A DNA stretch of 64,000 nucleotides, from NCBI GenBank assembly GCA_029204225.1, contig CM055094.1, positions 8,349,234-8,413,233 of the forward strand, read 5' to 3'. Positions 31,440 through 42,640 of this stretch are shown piece by piece. The translations under genes were made by a program, and so were the position numbers. Source of the DNA: Diphasiastrum complanatum. Its lineage: Eukaryota > Streptophyta > Lycopodiopsida > Lycopodiales > Lycopodiaceae. The notes beneath the pieces are model-generated. The model ran no database searches. It was not told where the DNA came from and was given only the letters and a program-made list of their open reading frames with translations. Each line of letters opens with the position of its first letter. Position 1 is the first letter of the stretch.

Positions 31440-33399
31440 AAGAAGGATCATCAATATCATTAGAAAGATGCAAATAAGAGTAGATTTTGCAGAAAATCAA
31501 CAAGCTTATTCCTGTTAAAAATGACATCTCTAATAACAATGATCTTTTTGTGGTACCATTATACAATCAGTAAGCTTTTTCTCTATCAGAATAGCCAACA
31601 AAAGTACATTCTTTGAGTCTATCATCAAGCTTCCTTCTTAAATTTTCAGGGACAGAATGTAAGCTATTTTCCAACTCCGAGATAATAACAAACATCCAAG
31701 ATGGGAGAGGTACTTGTCGACGTAATGTGTGTAGTGTATGCAAAAGAATCACATCCGCAGATCCTTAAGTGAGCAATGCTTGGTCTGCTGCAAAACATAT
31801 TTGTGGGTGACCTGTTTTGAAGACGAACTGCAGTCTAGACAGCCTCAACCCAAAAAGAATGAGACAGACTAACAACTTTTAATATGCTACGAGCAGATTC
31901 GAAATTGTTCTATTCTTCTTTTTCAATACATCGTTTTGTTGAAATGTATAGGTGGTTGTTTGCCATCTAATACCATGAATTTATGTAAAAACTCTCGTTC
32001 ATTGGAGATATACTCACCACCTCTATACTCCCAAAACGATTTATTTTGTTCTGCATTTGATTCCATAACCAAGGTTTTAAACTAAACAAAGAATTGAACG
32101 ATACCAATTTTTTATTGATGTCGTGTGTGATGATGCTCTCAAATCCAACAACCATCATCCTCATCGAACTTTAATTCTTGTGCCATGAGAACATGCTCCT
32201 GACCATCTTTGTTACCGCCAACAAAATTGGAAGACTGAGAATTACAATTGAAAGGAGATCAATATTTTTTCTTTGACTAGGAATTGGAGTCTGCACTGGA
32301 ATTGGAGTCTCCTTGGGCTCCGTGCTTCTTTTTACATTTCAATTCCCAATGGTTCTTCTTTCACCAAAAGGAACAAAGTCCCTTCTTGACAACATTGTTG
32401 GCTGATCCTCTCGACGAAGGTCTGCCCCTCTTGATGAAGTCTTCATAATAAGAGCATCTTCAACATGATTATCTTTATTTGGCTTATAAGGACAAAAATA
32501 CCACTTAATTCTTCATAGTTAGAATTCTTTCACAAGGGACATTAGGAATGTCACAACAAAATGGAAAGATTGAGGGTTCAAGACAAGACTCACCATGTCA
32601 GCATTCTTTGTCTCTTCTCCAGCCTCCTTGAGTTGGTCCTTTATCTCCTTGATCCTTGTCAAGTAAGGCAATTGAGACACTTTGCAACATCTTCATATTC
32701 AAGAATCTTTGCTTCAAAAAGAGACTACAGGAAGAGGAGATGATCTCAAACAAAGATTTCAATGTCTCACACGATTGTGTAGGAGTATGAACTGTGTTGA
32801 CATGTGATGTCAACTTGTCATGGATGGACATGTTCATTACACATAGTGCTCTTCTTGACCTCTTGTCATATTGGATCATCTCTCAAGTTGGTTGTCCACC
32901 ATTTGGGGCCCGATCTCCAAGCCCATCACGATCTCTGACAAATCTACAAATACACGAATGTTTTTCATTTTAAAACACCATGCTCGATAGTTGGTACTAT
33001 CAAGTTTGTAAGACTCACTCGAGACCAAAGAATCAAGGTTATCACCCGTCTTGTCACAAGAAGGATTAAAGTTGCTTTCTCCAACAAGAAACAAAGAAAT
33101 TCAAAAACAAAAATCAGCAAACAATGTTGCCTAATAAGCTAGTACTTTCTATAGTTGCTGGTCGTTCACACCCTAGGCCGAGGATCTACAAAATGGAAGA
33201 GAAATCAACCTATCGAATGGGGTGTCTTTCATTTCTGATAGATAATATAACTTTTTAAAAATTTATTCCTCCATAGAAATTCAAATAAAGAATCCGAAGT
33301 CAGTTGCCTACTAGGCTAGAAATGTAAAAGGTCCCTTGATCAAATAGACCTGCAATACTCCTTAAATGTAGTGCTGGACCATCTCACTCTGATACCAAA
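31440..33399 (-). pseudogene. Ty1/copia relic: gag, integrase C-terminus, primer-binding site
   Basis: On the minus strand, reading from the right: primer-binding site TGGTATCAGAG (33397-33387), gag-like LDSTNYRAWCFKMKNIRVF near 33000, a further gag stretch SCETLKSLFEIISSSCSLFL near 32750, and integrase C-terminal PENLRRKLDDRLKECTFVGY then SDREKAY near 31600. RT and RNase H are absent; the element is cut at 31440 by the join to Gypsy-2. Many stops. Confidence 0.7.
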
Positions 33400-33721
33400 T
33401 GTTAGAAATTAGCTAGTCATCAGCCTTAATCTACTTCCAAAAAGAATAGCATTCACAAAACTCATGGGACAGCAAACGAGAAAGCCAAGAGAAGCTTGAC
33501 TCAATGAATCACTTCAGATTAATTCTCCCTCTTGAGGAGTACAATAAATAGAGGCACAAGAAGTGCCAAGAATGGGCATGCTAAGAGCTGAGAGGCATGA
33601 GTTACGTAAGTTACACTAGAGTTAAGAGTTAAAAAAGAGGTGGGAGTCCAAAAGTCAACTCCTAGGTACATTTTGAGAGAGAGTAAAAATGAACTTTGCA
33701 CCCACCAACTTGGCCTACACA
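33400..33721 (-). repeat. Copia 5' LTR (minus strand)
   Basis: Plus-strand left end TGTTAGAAATTAGC abuts the primer-binding site across AA; the right end is near CCTACACA (33714-33721), giving canonical TG...CA ends. A TATA-like CTATTTATTG lies on the minus strand near 33548. The right boundary is approximate. Confidence 0.6.
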
Positions 33722-33886
33722 ACTTAAACTTAAGTTTTTTTTCTTTCCGTTTCTTTCTTTTGGTGGCAGCATAGATGTATTACAATGTTTGCTCGAATCG
33801 CACTTCTTAATCATAGTGTGTTGCCATTATGTATATATGCATGCAACTGTTATAACAACTGTGTGGGCGTACGTAGTACGATGCGG

Positions 33887-34347
33887 AAGGTTAGGGATCC
33901 CTCATGGGATCATGTGACAATCGAAGTAAACTATGGCACATCAGGCACAAAGTGGTGGACCTACAAGTAAAGTTTGAATTGTTTAGTTTCAACTTTCTAT
34001 CTGCTATCACATGTAAGTTGTAGTTGTTGACACTTAAGTTTGAACTTTGATCATTGAACATTCAATTGTCAAGTTGTCAACAGACTACATAGATGATAGC
34101 ACATAGTACAAGTGTCAGTGAATCGTGAGAGAAGGTCCTCTTCGAGGCTTGAGGCTTGAGTCTTGACTCGAAAGTCTCGACTCTCCAAAGTCCAATCTTG
34201 AATCTATTTTGTGCAATATGTTTGATGAACCATGATAGGTATTGCAGTGTTAGATACACAGGTGGCCCTACTCGGATAAAGGCACACCTGCTACGCTTGC
34301 AAGGACATGAGATTGTGGGTTGCACAAAGGCACCAGAGTCGTTATGA
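33887..34347 (+). pseudogene. hAT transposase N-terminus: split BED zinc finger
   Basis: Two pieces: VRDPSWDHVTIEVNYGTSGT (to 33970) resembles the start of a BED finger ('DPAW.H'), and RYCSVRYTGGPTRIKAHLLR then LQGHEIVGCTKAPE (about 34230-34340) its second half ('C..C...Y.GG.TRIK.HL...GH....C'). The gap may be an intron. Upstream of two more pieces in the same orientation at 38801 and 45966, separated by nested insertions. Confidence 0.65.
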
Positions 34348-34692
34348 GAGCTCCTACATGCACCTGTCCTACCTCCTTAGGACTTAGAGGAGGCCCGTCC
34401 TTCAATGTCATTGCCTAGAGGTGGCTCTCCTGACTTCTGAGTCCTATAATCTATTTGAATTTATTATTTTGAAATCTGAAATTTGGAATATGTATTATGG
34501 AATTTGAATTTTGTTGTAACTTGTAACTTGTTTGAATTTAGGACTCAAAAGTTCAAGGTTTGAAAATTGAAGCTTAAACTATTTGATTCATCATTCTAAA
34601 TTGTAATTTCTTTCAATTGTCCCTTATGAATGTAAATCATAATTCATGATTTCATTCAATTACCAAATTTGTGAGTCTTTTAGGCACGGTTC
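34348..34692. other. Unrecognised AT-rich sequence within the split hAT
   Basis: TTTGAATTT/AAGTTCAA-rich sequence like that around 46300-47000. No coding motif. Confidence 0.3.
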
Positions 34693-35134
34693 TGTTGGAA
34701 ATCATAAACCAAACAGCAAAGCATTCAACATAAAGAATCTCAAACACACATGAAGGAGGAGATGGCTGGTCACCCTCCTTAGAGACTCGTGGTACTCCAG
34801 GAAGAATGGCTCTATGCTTGCATACACAAATAGTGAAGAAAATACATGAATACATAGGTAGGACCCAAGTGCCAAATACCTAGCTTCTCCTACAAGCAAC
34901 ATTAGGTCTATCCTAAGCTACTTAATAAAAAACCAGAAAACCCCTACTAAGTTTGGGATTTTTATTAACAAGGCCCTTGGACCCACGAATTTCTACATGG
35001 GGGCCCTGGGGGCCCAAGTCTAACTTAGAGTGGCCAAATGAAATAACCAATGGTTACACAAATCTCGACCTTTTGGGTCAAAGTAACCTAGAGGTTTTTT
35101 ATTAACATAGCATATCCATTAATGCATTCTAACA
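34693..35134 (-). repeat. Copia 3' LTR (minus strand) with polypurine tract
   Basis: Plus-strand TGTTGGAAATCATAAACC...GCATTCTAACA, canonical TG...CA. On the minus strand it is preceded by AAAGGAGGG (35143-35135), a polypurine tract. This LTR differs from the one at 33400. Confidence 0.75.
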
Positions 35135-35302
35135 CCCTCCTTTAATGGAAATGCGAGAAGAACAAATATGTACAATATCATCCAATTAAGGACAATATGA
35201 GAGATGAAAAATCTCCAACATGAAGTAGCTCTCGAACCAAAAGAGAAACAATGCAACCTGCTGCCCGAACTTCATGCCACCAAATACTTCGAGCTATGAG
35301 CG

Positions 35303-35444
35303 GAAGTAGCCACAAAAAGATCTCTACACAAGTAGAGCACCAACAATCTGAATCTCCACCCCAATCATGATCAACATAGAAGAGAAAGAGAATACGTAAT
35401 GATGAAGTAGCCAAAAAAGACCTCTACACAAGTAGAGCACCAAC
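35303..35444. repeat. Tandem 101-bp duplication with an unoccupied target site
   Basis: Copy 1 (35303-35403) contains GCACCAACAATCTGAATCTCC uninterrupted except for limits of quotation; copy 2 starts at 35404 and is interrupted after GCACCAAC (35444) by the hAT element, resuming at 38493/38501. Both contain CTCTACACAAGTAGAGCACC, a short hairpin. Confidence 0.85.
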
Positions 35445-36268
35445 CAAGGTTGCATCCCGATTCGAACAGGTCGATTCGAACCGGCCGGTTCGAACCGATT
35501 CTTTGAGGTTCGAACTGCCAGGCCAGGTTCGAATCGGAAAACGGTACGACCTTTTTTTTTTCCAATTCTTCAAAAAAAAAAAGTCAAATATTCACTGATA
35601 CTACAGATACTTAAATTTTAATAGCTAAACAATTTCAATCTTCCTCTAGAGTCTAAATATACAGATATCAGAATTCAGGATAATCAAATCTCTTGTGACC
35701 TGTCGTATCAAAACAGAAATTAGAATGACATTATGACCCAAGTTTAAGAGAACTGCAATAAGTTGAAACTTGAAAGTTCAAAGTTGTAAGTTGTAACTAC
35801 TAACTTGTAACCATATCCTGGCCCCGGCCCCCTACTACCTAGGTACAAGGATCTGCTAAGTGCTCACTGGCAACTGCTTGCTAAGGAGACTTAGGACTGT
35901 GAGTGACAAGTGTGGACTCTAGAGTAAGTTGTAACGAGTTGGAACTTGCCAGTTGGAACTCAGGGTTTAGAAATTAGGAGCCTAGAGTATAACTAAAATT
36001 TGAGCTCAGAGGCTAGAGCTGAATCATGATAATAGATTATAGTTATTACTTATTAGTGACCACTGACTACTTAGTACTAACTTCTAAGTTCTAACTACTA
36101 ACTAGTGACCACGGTCCACTTACCAGTCTGATACAAACTACAGTGATCACTGATATGGATAATGGCAGGCTGCAGCTACTAGCTAGGTAAAGTCTAGAGT
36201 CTAAATGCATCAAAATGCGTCTCCATGGATAGGCTCGTTAATGAGACCTACCTTGGACACCTTGTGCC

Positions 36269-36410
36269 GCGCATTGCCTGGACTTGATGGTCGAGAATGT
36301 GGCCAAGATTCCATGGATTGCGGAGGTGGTGCGTACTGCACGGTTCTTGGTGAGATTTGTCACCAAGAAGCCTAGGGTCCTAGCCATGTTCAGGAGACGC
36401 AAAGCATATG
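36269..36410 (+). pseudogene. hAT transposase DUF659-like fragment
   Basis: AHCLDLMVENVAKIPWIAEV then VRTARFLVRFVTKKPRVLAM and FRRR. This matches the hAT pattern 'CLDL.LEDI.K..WV...I..A+.I..F...H..VL...R'. The rest of the transposase is missing; LINE sequence starts right after. It supports hAT assignment of the array-bearing element around it. Confidence 0.75.
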
Positions 36411-37945
36411 GGCAAGAAGGTATTTGCTTGTTTCGTTGATCTCTCTAAGGCCTTTGATACTGTTCCCCGTCATCTTTTGATCAACAGATACATCAGCTTG
36501 GCTTTTTCGACTCTATTCTCGCGGCAGTGGTTGCTCTGTATGAGAGAGTTCTAGCACGTATTCGGCTGGGTACTGATTTGTCTTCTCCCATCCGTAGCAC
36601 AGTTGGCGTCAAGCAAGGCTGTCCACTATCCCCTCCGCTCTTTGCACTTTATATTGATGATCTTGAGCGCCTCATTCGTGAAGAAGGTGGAGATGGTTGC
36701 CCGCTAGCTCATTTGCTCATCCCCATTCTGCTTTATGCTGTTGACATTGTCCTGCTTTCTTCCTCACCAGAAGGGTTGCAGTGTCACTTACAGGTCTTAC
36801 ATCGGTTTTGTGTTGCTTGGAGTCTCTCTGTTAACTTAAAAAAGACGAAGATCATGATTTTCAACACCAATCTAAGGCCTTCTGATCTTTGATCTTCCAT
36901 GCCTTTGCTTGATCACCATCTTCAAGCCTTCACAATTATCAATTCTTCTATGACGGCCAGGAAGTTGACATTGTTGCCTCTTATACTTACTTGGGAGTCC
37001 TGTTTACTGCGCCCCTTCTTGGTTTCCGCCAGGCTGCATCTGCGCACATTTCCTCCGGTCTTTCAGCATTGGTCCAGTTCGAGCGTGGTTGTACAATGAA
37101 TCATATTTTTGATCCCGCTACTAGATGCCAGTTGTTTTACACACGGGTGGTTCCAGCAGTGATGTATGCCTCCGAGATTTGGTTGCCAGGACTTTCTCTC
37201 CGGGACTGGGCAGGCATTTCCCGCATTCAGGCCACTATGTTGGGTCGCATGATACGTGCCAAGACTACCACCCCTCATGATATCCTATGTGCTGAGTTTG
37301 CTACTCCTCCGATCATCCTTGAGGGCTTTTTCCGCCTTATTCTTTTTCTTCAGCGGATTCAAGAGATTCGGGCATCTCACCCGGATAGATACATAGTTGT
37401 TGCGGTTACTTCTTCACGTGTCCTAGCTGATTCCCATGCCAAGCTATCCTGGTACCAGTAGGCGTCTGATCTCTTACGACATCTGGGCATCTCTATCACG
37501 GATCTTCCTCGTGGTACGCATTCATATATCCAAGGCTATTTATTTCGTCGATATATGCAGCAGACTTGGAGCTCCCTCTCACCTTCCCGTATTCGACTGA
37601 GCTATTACCAGACACACTTCTTCTCTCTGGATCCTTCTGGTTTGCCATTGTTGCCGCTCTATCTCTCACAGCCCCTATCACACGGCCTGCGCTATCGTCT
37701 TGGGCAGTTGCACATTTCCTCTCATCAGCTTGCTATTGAGGCCGGTCATGCATGGGATATCCCCCGGGAGCGTCGTCTATGTCGCTTGTGCTCGTTGCAG
37801 GAGGTGGAAGATGAAGCCAATTTCCTCCTCAGATGTTCGTTGTATAATGAAATACGGGGGAGGTATTATTGTCTCTTTCGCGATGGCCCGCATACACTTC
37901 GCAGTTTTGTCTCGTATCAAACACTTCACACTTACTTTCGCTGAT
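36405..37945 (+). pseudogene. LINE reverse transcriptase, 5'-truncated
   Basis: KKVFACFVDLSKAFDTVPRH, then (after a frame break) VALYERVLARIRLGTDLSSP, STVGVKQGCPLSPPLFALYI and DDLERLI. The active site reads LLYAVDIVLLS, with the first catalytic Asp of the expected ADD changed to Val. Downstream are FCVAWSLSVNLKKTKIMIFN and a C-terminal region TRVVPAVMYASEIWLPGLSL, ending with a zinc-like RRLCRLCSLQEVEDEANFLL then RC. The style (KAFDTV, GVKQGCPLSP, IDDLE, C-terminal CxxC) is closer to CR1/Jockey-like LINEs than to the L1 and RTE types common in flowering plants; that assignment is tentative. Confidence 0.8.
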
Positions 37946-38185
37946 ATGTACTTATTCTCCACCTGGCCCGAGTTGTGGGCATTGGTACGTTTTCTGTAGT
38001 TCTTCTGTTATACCTGGCCCGGGTTGTGGGCTTATTTCACTTCTGCTTTGTTCTACTTTCATTCGTAGCTAGTTTATAGCATTTTACGGCCACGTCCTCC
38101 TATGGATGATGCTCCCACTGTTGCTTGTACATATTTTCTTTTTGGTCTTATGCACCCACGGGTGCCCAAAAGACGTTAATAAAGC

Positions 38186-38371
<186 letters not shown>

Positions 38372-38500
38372 ACAGAATGTTCGCGCATCTAGAAATCACG
38401 TTGTAGGGCCTCAGACGGTTCGAACCGGGTCCGAACGATTCGATGGTTCGAACCATGAAAGGCGGTTCGAACCACGGTTCAATGCAACCTTGGTACCAAC

Positions 38501-38800
38501 AATCTGAATCTCCACCTCGATCATGATCAACATAGAAGAGAAAGAGAATACGTAATGATGAAGTATCAAATACAATGACGGGTAGATGCATACTCTATCT
38601 GGCCGCCAAGACACTCTTGGCAACAAGTCGACCATCGGACTTGTCTTCGAACTTAGATACCCACTTGATTCCAAAAGTTTTCTTACAATGAGGAAAATCA
38701 ACAAGATCCAAGATCTTGTTCTTAAAAAGAGAGCCATACTCTTTGCATTGGTTATTTGCTCTCATCTTCATTTTGGAATGAGGCACAATCCATTGTCACT
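38501..38800 (-). pseudogene. Ty1/copia RT N-terminal relic, host of the hAT element
   Basis: The minus strand reads EYGSLFKNKILDLVDFPHCK then KTFGIKWVSKFEDKSDGRLV and AKSVLAAR, matching copia RT 'L.KN.TWDLV.LP..K..IG.KWV.K.K...DG...KARLVAKG'. With the LTR at 34693 this is a heavily deleted minus-strand copia element that the hAT element entered. Confidence 0.75.
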
Positions 38801-38896
38801 GGGCTACAGCCGATATACAATGTCCTACGCCTTAAAAATAGAGAGGGTTGCACATTAGGCCTTCTATACGAGTTCATGGACAGGCTGGGCAAGTAA
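38801..38896 (+). pseudogene. hAT transposase middle fragment
   Basis: GLQPIYNVLRLKNREGCTLG then LLYEFMDRLGK and a stop. It fits the hAT stretch '..PIV.VLR..D.E.P..G.IYE.MDRAK', which lies between DUF659 and the C-terminal part. Bracketed by the copia remnant on the left and the 38952 element on the right. Confidence 0.6.
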
Positions 38897-39640
38897 CTTT
38901 GTATTTGCACTACCATCAGCTCTAAGAGGTATGTATTATGTAATTACTAATCTAAGTTGCTTCGGAACAGCGATCCGGACCTCCGAGTTCCAAAACGTTG
39001 TGTTCTGAAACTCCGGAACGCTGTTATGAGGAAAATTTAAATTTACTTATAGCAGCCCGTGAAGCCCCGTTTCTAGTCACCCTTAGGATACTTAGGTTCA
39101 AACTGCTTTGTGCACCCATATGCCTAAATATCATTAACAAGGAATGAAATCTTTGTATGAATTACACCCAAAATATTTTGACATTCCATTCCATGATGTG
39201 CGGATGGTCTATCTTCTACAACATCGACCTAAGAAATCATTGGCCTCACATAAAAAAATGTCCCAAAACACTTTCCTAGATTTTTCAAAAGAGTAGACCA
39301 ACAAGCTGAATTTTTGTCACTTCTCCAAACATGAAAGGCAAACTTGGCTATCTAAAACTCCACACCCTTAATGCCAAAAACTTGAATCTAAAAAGCAACA
39401 AAACCTTTATAAGTTGATACCTTTCTAACAAGCACGAAGCCTGACACTGACGTTGACTACTTAACAAGCAATCCAACTAGGTAGGTTCAGAGTCCCTAAA
39501 GACATTGCGTATTCTTGTCTAACATGGCAAAGAGATACAATAAAAGAAAATCACTATAAGCTTTTACACTTAAGGTAGATCATTCAAACAAATGAAGATG
39601 GAATCTTATGTACATCCCTAACTGTTGTTTTTTCCCACCT

Positions 39641-40084
39641 AGTTATGGACTCGGCTCATTACATTCGCCGCGTCCATTTACATTTACTTTACTTTATGCA
39701 TAAGCAGGCCTTGGGCCCTTTTTTATTCATTAGTGACACTTAGACTATATGGTTGGCCTTTGGCCTTATTACTCATTATTAGGCCATTTGGACATATTAC
39801 TGGAGAGTGGGGGCCTTCTTGGAGGGCGCACTATTTTCCCTCCCAGTTGGGCCCTAGCCACCGAAGCTTCCTTTTAGGGCTTCCTCTTGGCTATAAGTAG
39901 GGAAACTGTGTCATTTATTATTCAGCTGATGTTATTGATCTCTCTCTCTCTAGTATCCTTAATCTTTCTCTTTCCTGCTTTCTAGGGTTAAGTCTTGCTT
40001 ATGTGCTGCTTTCATAGCTTAAGTCTTGCTTATGTGATGCTTTCATAGCTTAGTTCTAGATCAGCTGTGGCTCTATTTGTAATT
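39641..40084 (+). repeat. Gypsy-3 5' LTR
   Basis: AGTTATGGACTCGG to TTTGTAATT. Carries the 31-bp duplication (39994-40055) and the promoter TATA at 39892. Confidence 0.92.
39892..39899 (+). promoter_or_regulatory. LTR TATA box
   Basis: TATAAGTA in GGCTATAAGTAGGG, conserved at the same place in the LTRs at 12512, 23849, 27515 and 45243. CT-rich sequence follows about 70 bases downstream. Confidence 0.65.
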
Positions 40085-40096
40085 GGGTATCAGAGC
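40085..40096 (+). promoter_or_regulatory. Primer-binding site, initiator-Met tRNA
   Basis: GGGTATCAGAGC, one base from the form in Gypsy-2 (TGGTATCAGAGC). Confidence 0.85.
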
Positions 40097-40122
40097 ACTT
40101 TCCTGTGCACTACTTTTTCAGA

Positions 40123-40640
40123 TTTAGTACAGGCTGTCCAGCGCCCTACTAACCCATCACTTTTGTCGATTTTTCATCAGATTTCCATCGTTTTTTCAGA
40201 TATAGTAGAGGCTGTCCAGCGCCCTACTAACCCATCACTTTCATCCATTTTTTCATCAGATTTCCATCGTTTCTCTAGATTTGGTAGAGGCTGGCCAGCG
40301 CCCTACTACCTTGTCACTTTCGTCGATTTTCTCCACCGATTTGATGCCCATTTCGTGGCTTGATTGGAGGCTGTCCAGCGCCCTACTTCATCACCATTTT
40401 CAGTGGTTTTCTCCATTTTTTTTCAGGTTATGTGCGGACTCTGGTAGCTACTGCCCAACGCCCTACTACCTTGCCATCTTTGATGGATTTCTCCACCGAT
40501 TTGCTGTCCATTTTGCTGATTGTTTGGAGGCTGTCCAGCGCCCTACTTCATCACCATTTTCAGCGGTTTTTCCATCATGTTGCAGGACATTTGTGGATCT
40601 TACTAGCTGCAGCCCAGAACCCATTTTCAGCTTGGATCTT
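40123..40640 (+). repeat. Gypsy-3 leader array
   Basis: Same GGCTGTCCAGCGCCCTACT-type units in the same order as Gypsy-2. Confidence 0.75.
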
Positions 40641-41052
40641 CACCTCGCTCTCTCTCTCTTTAGCCTCTTATCCAAAAATCACTCAACTCCGTAATCGTTT
40701 GCCATTCCAAATTGCCAAAATCCTGCAGCCTGTTCATCGCTGCCCCAGCCCTTCCGACTTGTCACTTTCGCCTATTATTTAATCCGTTTCCAGCCATCTT
40801 TCACAGTTTGTCAAAGGGCTCTCCAGTGCTCATCCTCAACCACATTTCATGGAATTCCGACTCGGTTTGATATTCCAATTTGACATTTCCCTCCTGGCTG
40901 TCCAGCACATTTTCACAGCCTTCATTTTCACTTTTCCATTTGTTGATTGCTGCCCTTTCTTAGTTGTGATAATATTGGTTTTAATAGACTAATTTGGGGT
41001 GACGACAAGAGTCCGCTCCCTCAAGTTTTCATCTATTCCTTCCACTATCATT

Positions 41053-42120
41053 ATGGCACATTCACCTACCTCGAGTGAAACTGTTAAGAAAAACTTATCC
41101 GATCAGTTTCGACGCATGGATGATACCCTTTCTGGCCTCATTCCTCGCTTCGATACAGTTATGACCGGCTTTGCTACTATGCAATCACATATTGATTCTT
41201 TACAGCCTCATGGTCCTGGAAAAGCTCCTGTCTTTCCTTCATTTGGGACTCCCCCTCCATTTGGATTTCCATCTTCTTCTATTAGTCAGCATGGTGGTGG
41301 ACCGTTCATTCCACCTAACCCACCTCCTGGTTTCTTTCCACGTCCCCCAGTTCCTGAGCCACACTTTGCTCGAGACTTTCGTGATAGGGTACAGCTTGCT
41401 ACCTATTCCGGTTCCTCTGACGGGAACTTATTAGAGAATTGGTTTGCTAAGCTTGACACATATTTTCAGATCTACCCTAAGACTGATCTTCAGAAGATCC
41501 AGTTGGCTGCTTTACACTTAGATGGACGCGCCGCCACGTGGTGGCGAGTTTATCGAACTGATCCTGATCGGGAAGGGCTCCATATATGGCATACCTTTCG
41601 TCGTGACCTCCGTCATGCTATGATTGATCCTCAGTGGCTCGACCGCCAACGTGACACATTCCGTAGTCTCACTCAGACTAGTGACCTTGCTTTTTATACA
41701 TATCAGTTTATGGAGCTTTCTTATCTTTTCACAGATCTACCGGCCACTGAGCTTATTTCTCGTTATATTGCTGGGCTTCGTGATGCCTTACGTTACGATG
41801 TTTCTTCCTTCCGTCCTCCCACACTTGTTGAGGCGATGTCTCTTGCCAGTACTTTACAGCACAAGTACTCTGACACCCTTCCTTCCCGCTTCTCCCGACC
41901 CCGTCCTTCTACAGCATCTTTTCCCGCTATGTCCACCCCTACAACTGCCCCTTCAGTTCCAGCTCCTTGCATTGTCCCTTCGTCTCCTCGTCCTCTGACC
42001 CCTCGACCTGCTCTTGTCCGACGTTACACGTCTGCAGAGTTTGCTGACCTTCAGGATCCTATATCACACAGTTTGAGCGAGTCGCCTGATTTACTTGAGA
42101 TAGTTATTTATCTACCTTAG
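41053..42120 (+). CDS. gag: Gypsy-3 gag (open, without zinc knuckle)
   Basis: Open from ATG 41053 to TAG 42118-42120, about 355 codons. Capsid motifs EPHFARDFRDRVQLATYSGS, DGNLLENWFAKLDTYFQIYP, LAALHLDGRAATWWRVYRTD, DPQWLDRQRDTFRSLTQ, ELISRYIAGLRDALRYDVSS. Pro/Ser linker, then RRYTSAEFADLQ. There Gypsy-1 continues to CFRCKSPDHLARDC, whereas this protein continues DPISHSLSESPDLLEIVIY and stops. It is the most intact gag in the window and could supply capsid structure, but it lacks the usual nucleic-acid-binding knuckle. Confidence 0.85.
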   Translation: MAHSPTSSETVKKNLSDQFRRMDDTLSGLIPRFDTVMTGFATMQSHIDSLQPHGPGKAPVFPSFGTPPPFGFPSSSISQHGGGPFIPPNPPPGFFPRPPVPEPHFARDFRDRVQLATYSGSSDGNLLENWFAKLDTYFQIYPKTDLQKIQLAALHLDGRAATWWRVYRTDPDREGLHIWHTFRRDLRHAMIDPQWLDRQRDTFRSLTQTSDLAFYTYQFMELSYLFTDLPATELISRYIAGLRDALRYDVSSFRPPTLVEAMSLASTLQHKYSDTLPSRFSRPRPSTASFPAMSTPTTAPSVPAPCIVPSSPRPLTPRPALVRRYTSAEFADLQDPISHSLSESPDLLEIVIYLP

Positions 42121-42402
42121 CTCGTCATTGTATCCCATAGTGAGTCAGAGTCACATATACAAGTTCCTACCGATGCTGATTCACATATACAGGTTGCGGC
42201 TGATATGGTCCTTGATACTGATATAGCATGCTATGATCCTATTGATGATGTTGTTCCATGCTTTGATATTGTTGTTGAGTACTTGATGCTACTCGTGTTC
42301 CTAAGCGCCATGCTATAGATGTTGTCGCCTATGCTCCTTATTTCGATATTATTCATGGGTCTACGGTTTCAGATGCTTTGGCTACTCCAGTAGATCTCCA
42401 TA
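42053..42402 (+). other. Gypsy-3 replacement segment 1
   Basis: Replaces gag knuckle and protease N-terminus. Contains a short internal repeat (CACATATACAAGTT / CACATATACAGGTT). In Gypsy-2 the gag frame stays open through it; here a stop and a one-base deletion near 42283 close it. Confidence 0.65.
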
Positions 42403-42640
42403 TGGCATACGATTGGTTCTCTTCACTTGGTACTGTTGCTGTGGATCTCTCTCAGCAGACACTTTCCTTTACTCATGCTGGTCAGCATCATTTACTTGCT
42501 GGTATTGATTCCTAGGGTGACTATCAGTTGGTTACCGGGAAGCAATTTATGCGTAGCTTGCCAAAGGCTCAGGATGCAGCTCTTCTTTCCATTCAGAGTA
42601 CATCAGTTGCTGCTTCACTTTCACCCTCTGTGGGTCCTCT
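42403..42640 (+). pseudogene. Gypsy-3 protease C-terminal remnant
   Basis: MAYDWFSSLGTVAVDLSQQT, LSFTHAGQHHLLAGIDS, stop TAG at 42513-42515, then [20 protein letters not shown]. Gypsy-1 reads [20 protein letters not shown] and [19 protein letters not shown] here, with CAG in place of the stop. It shows that the replacement occurred in an ancestor carrying protease. Confidence 0.85.
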
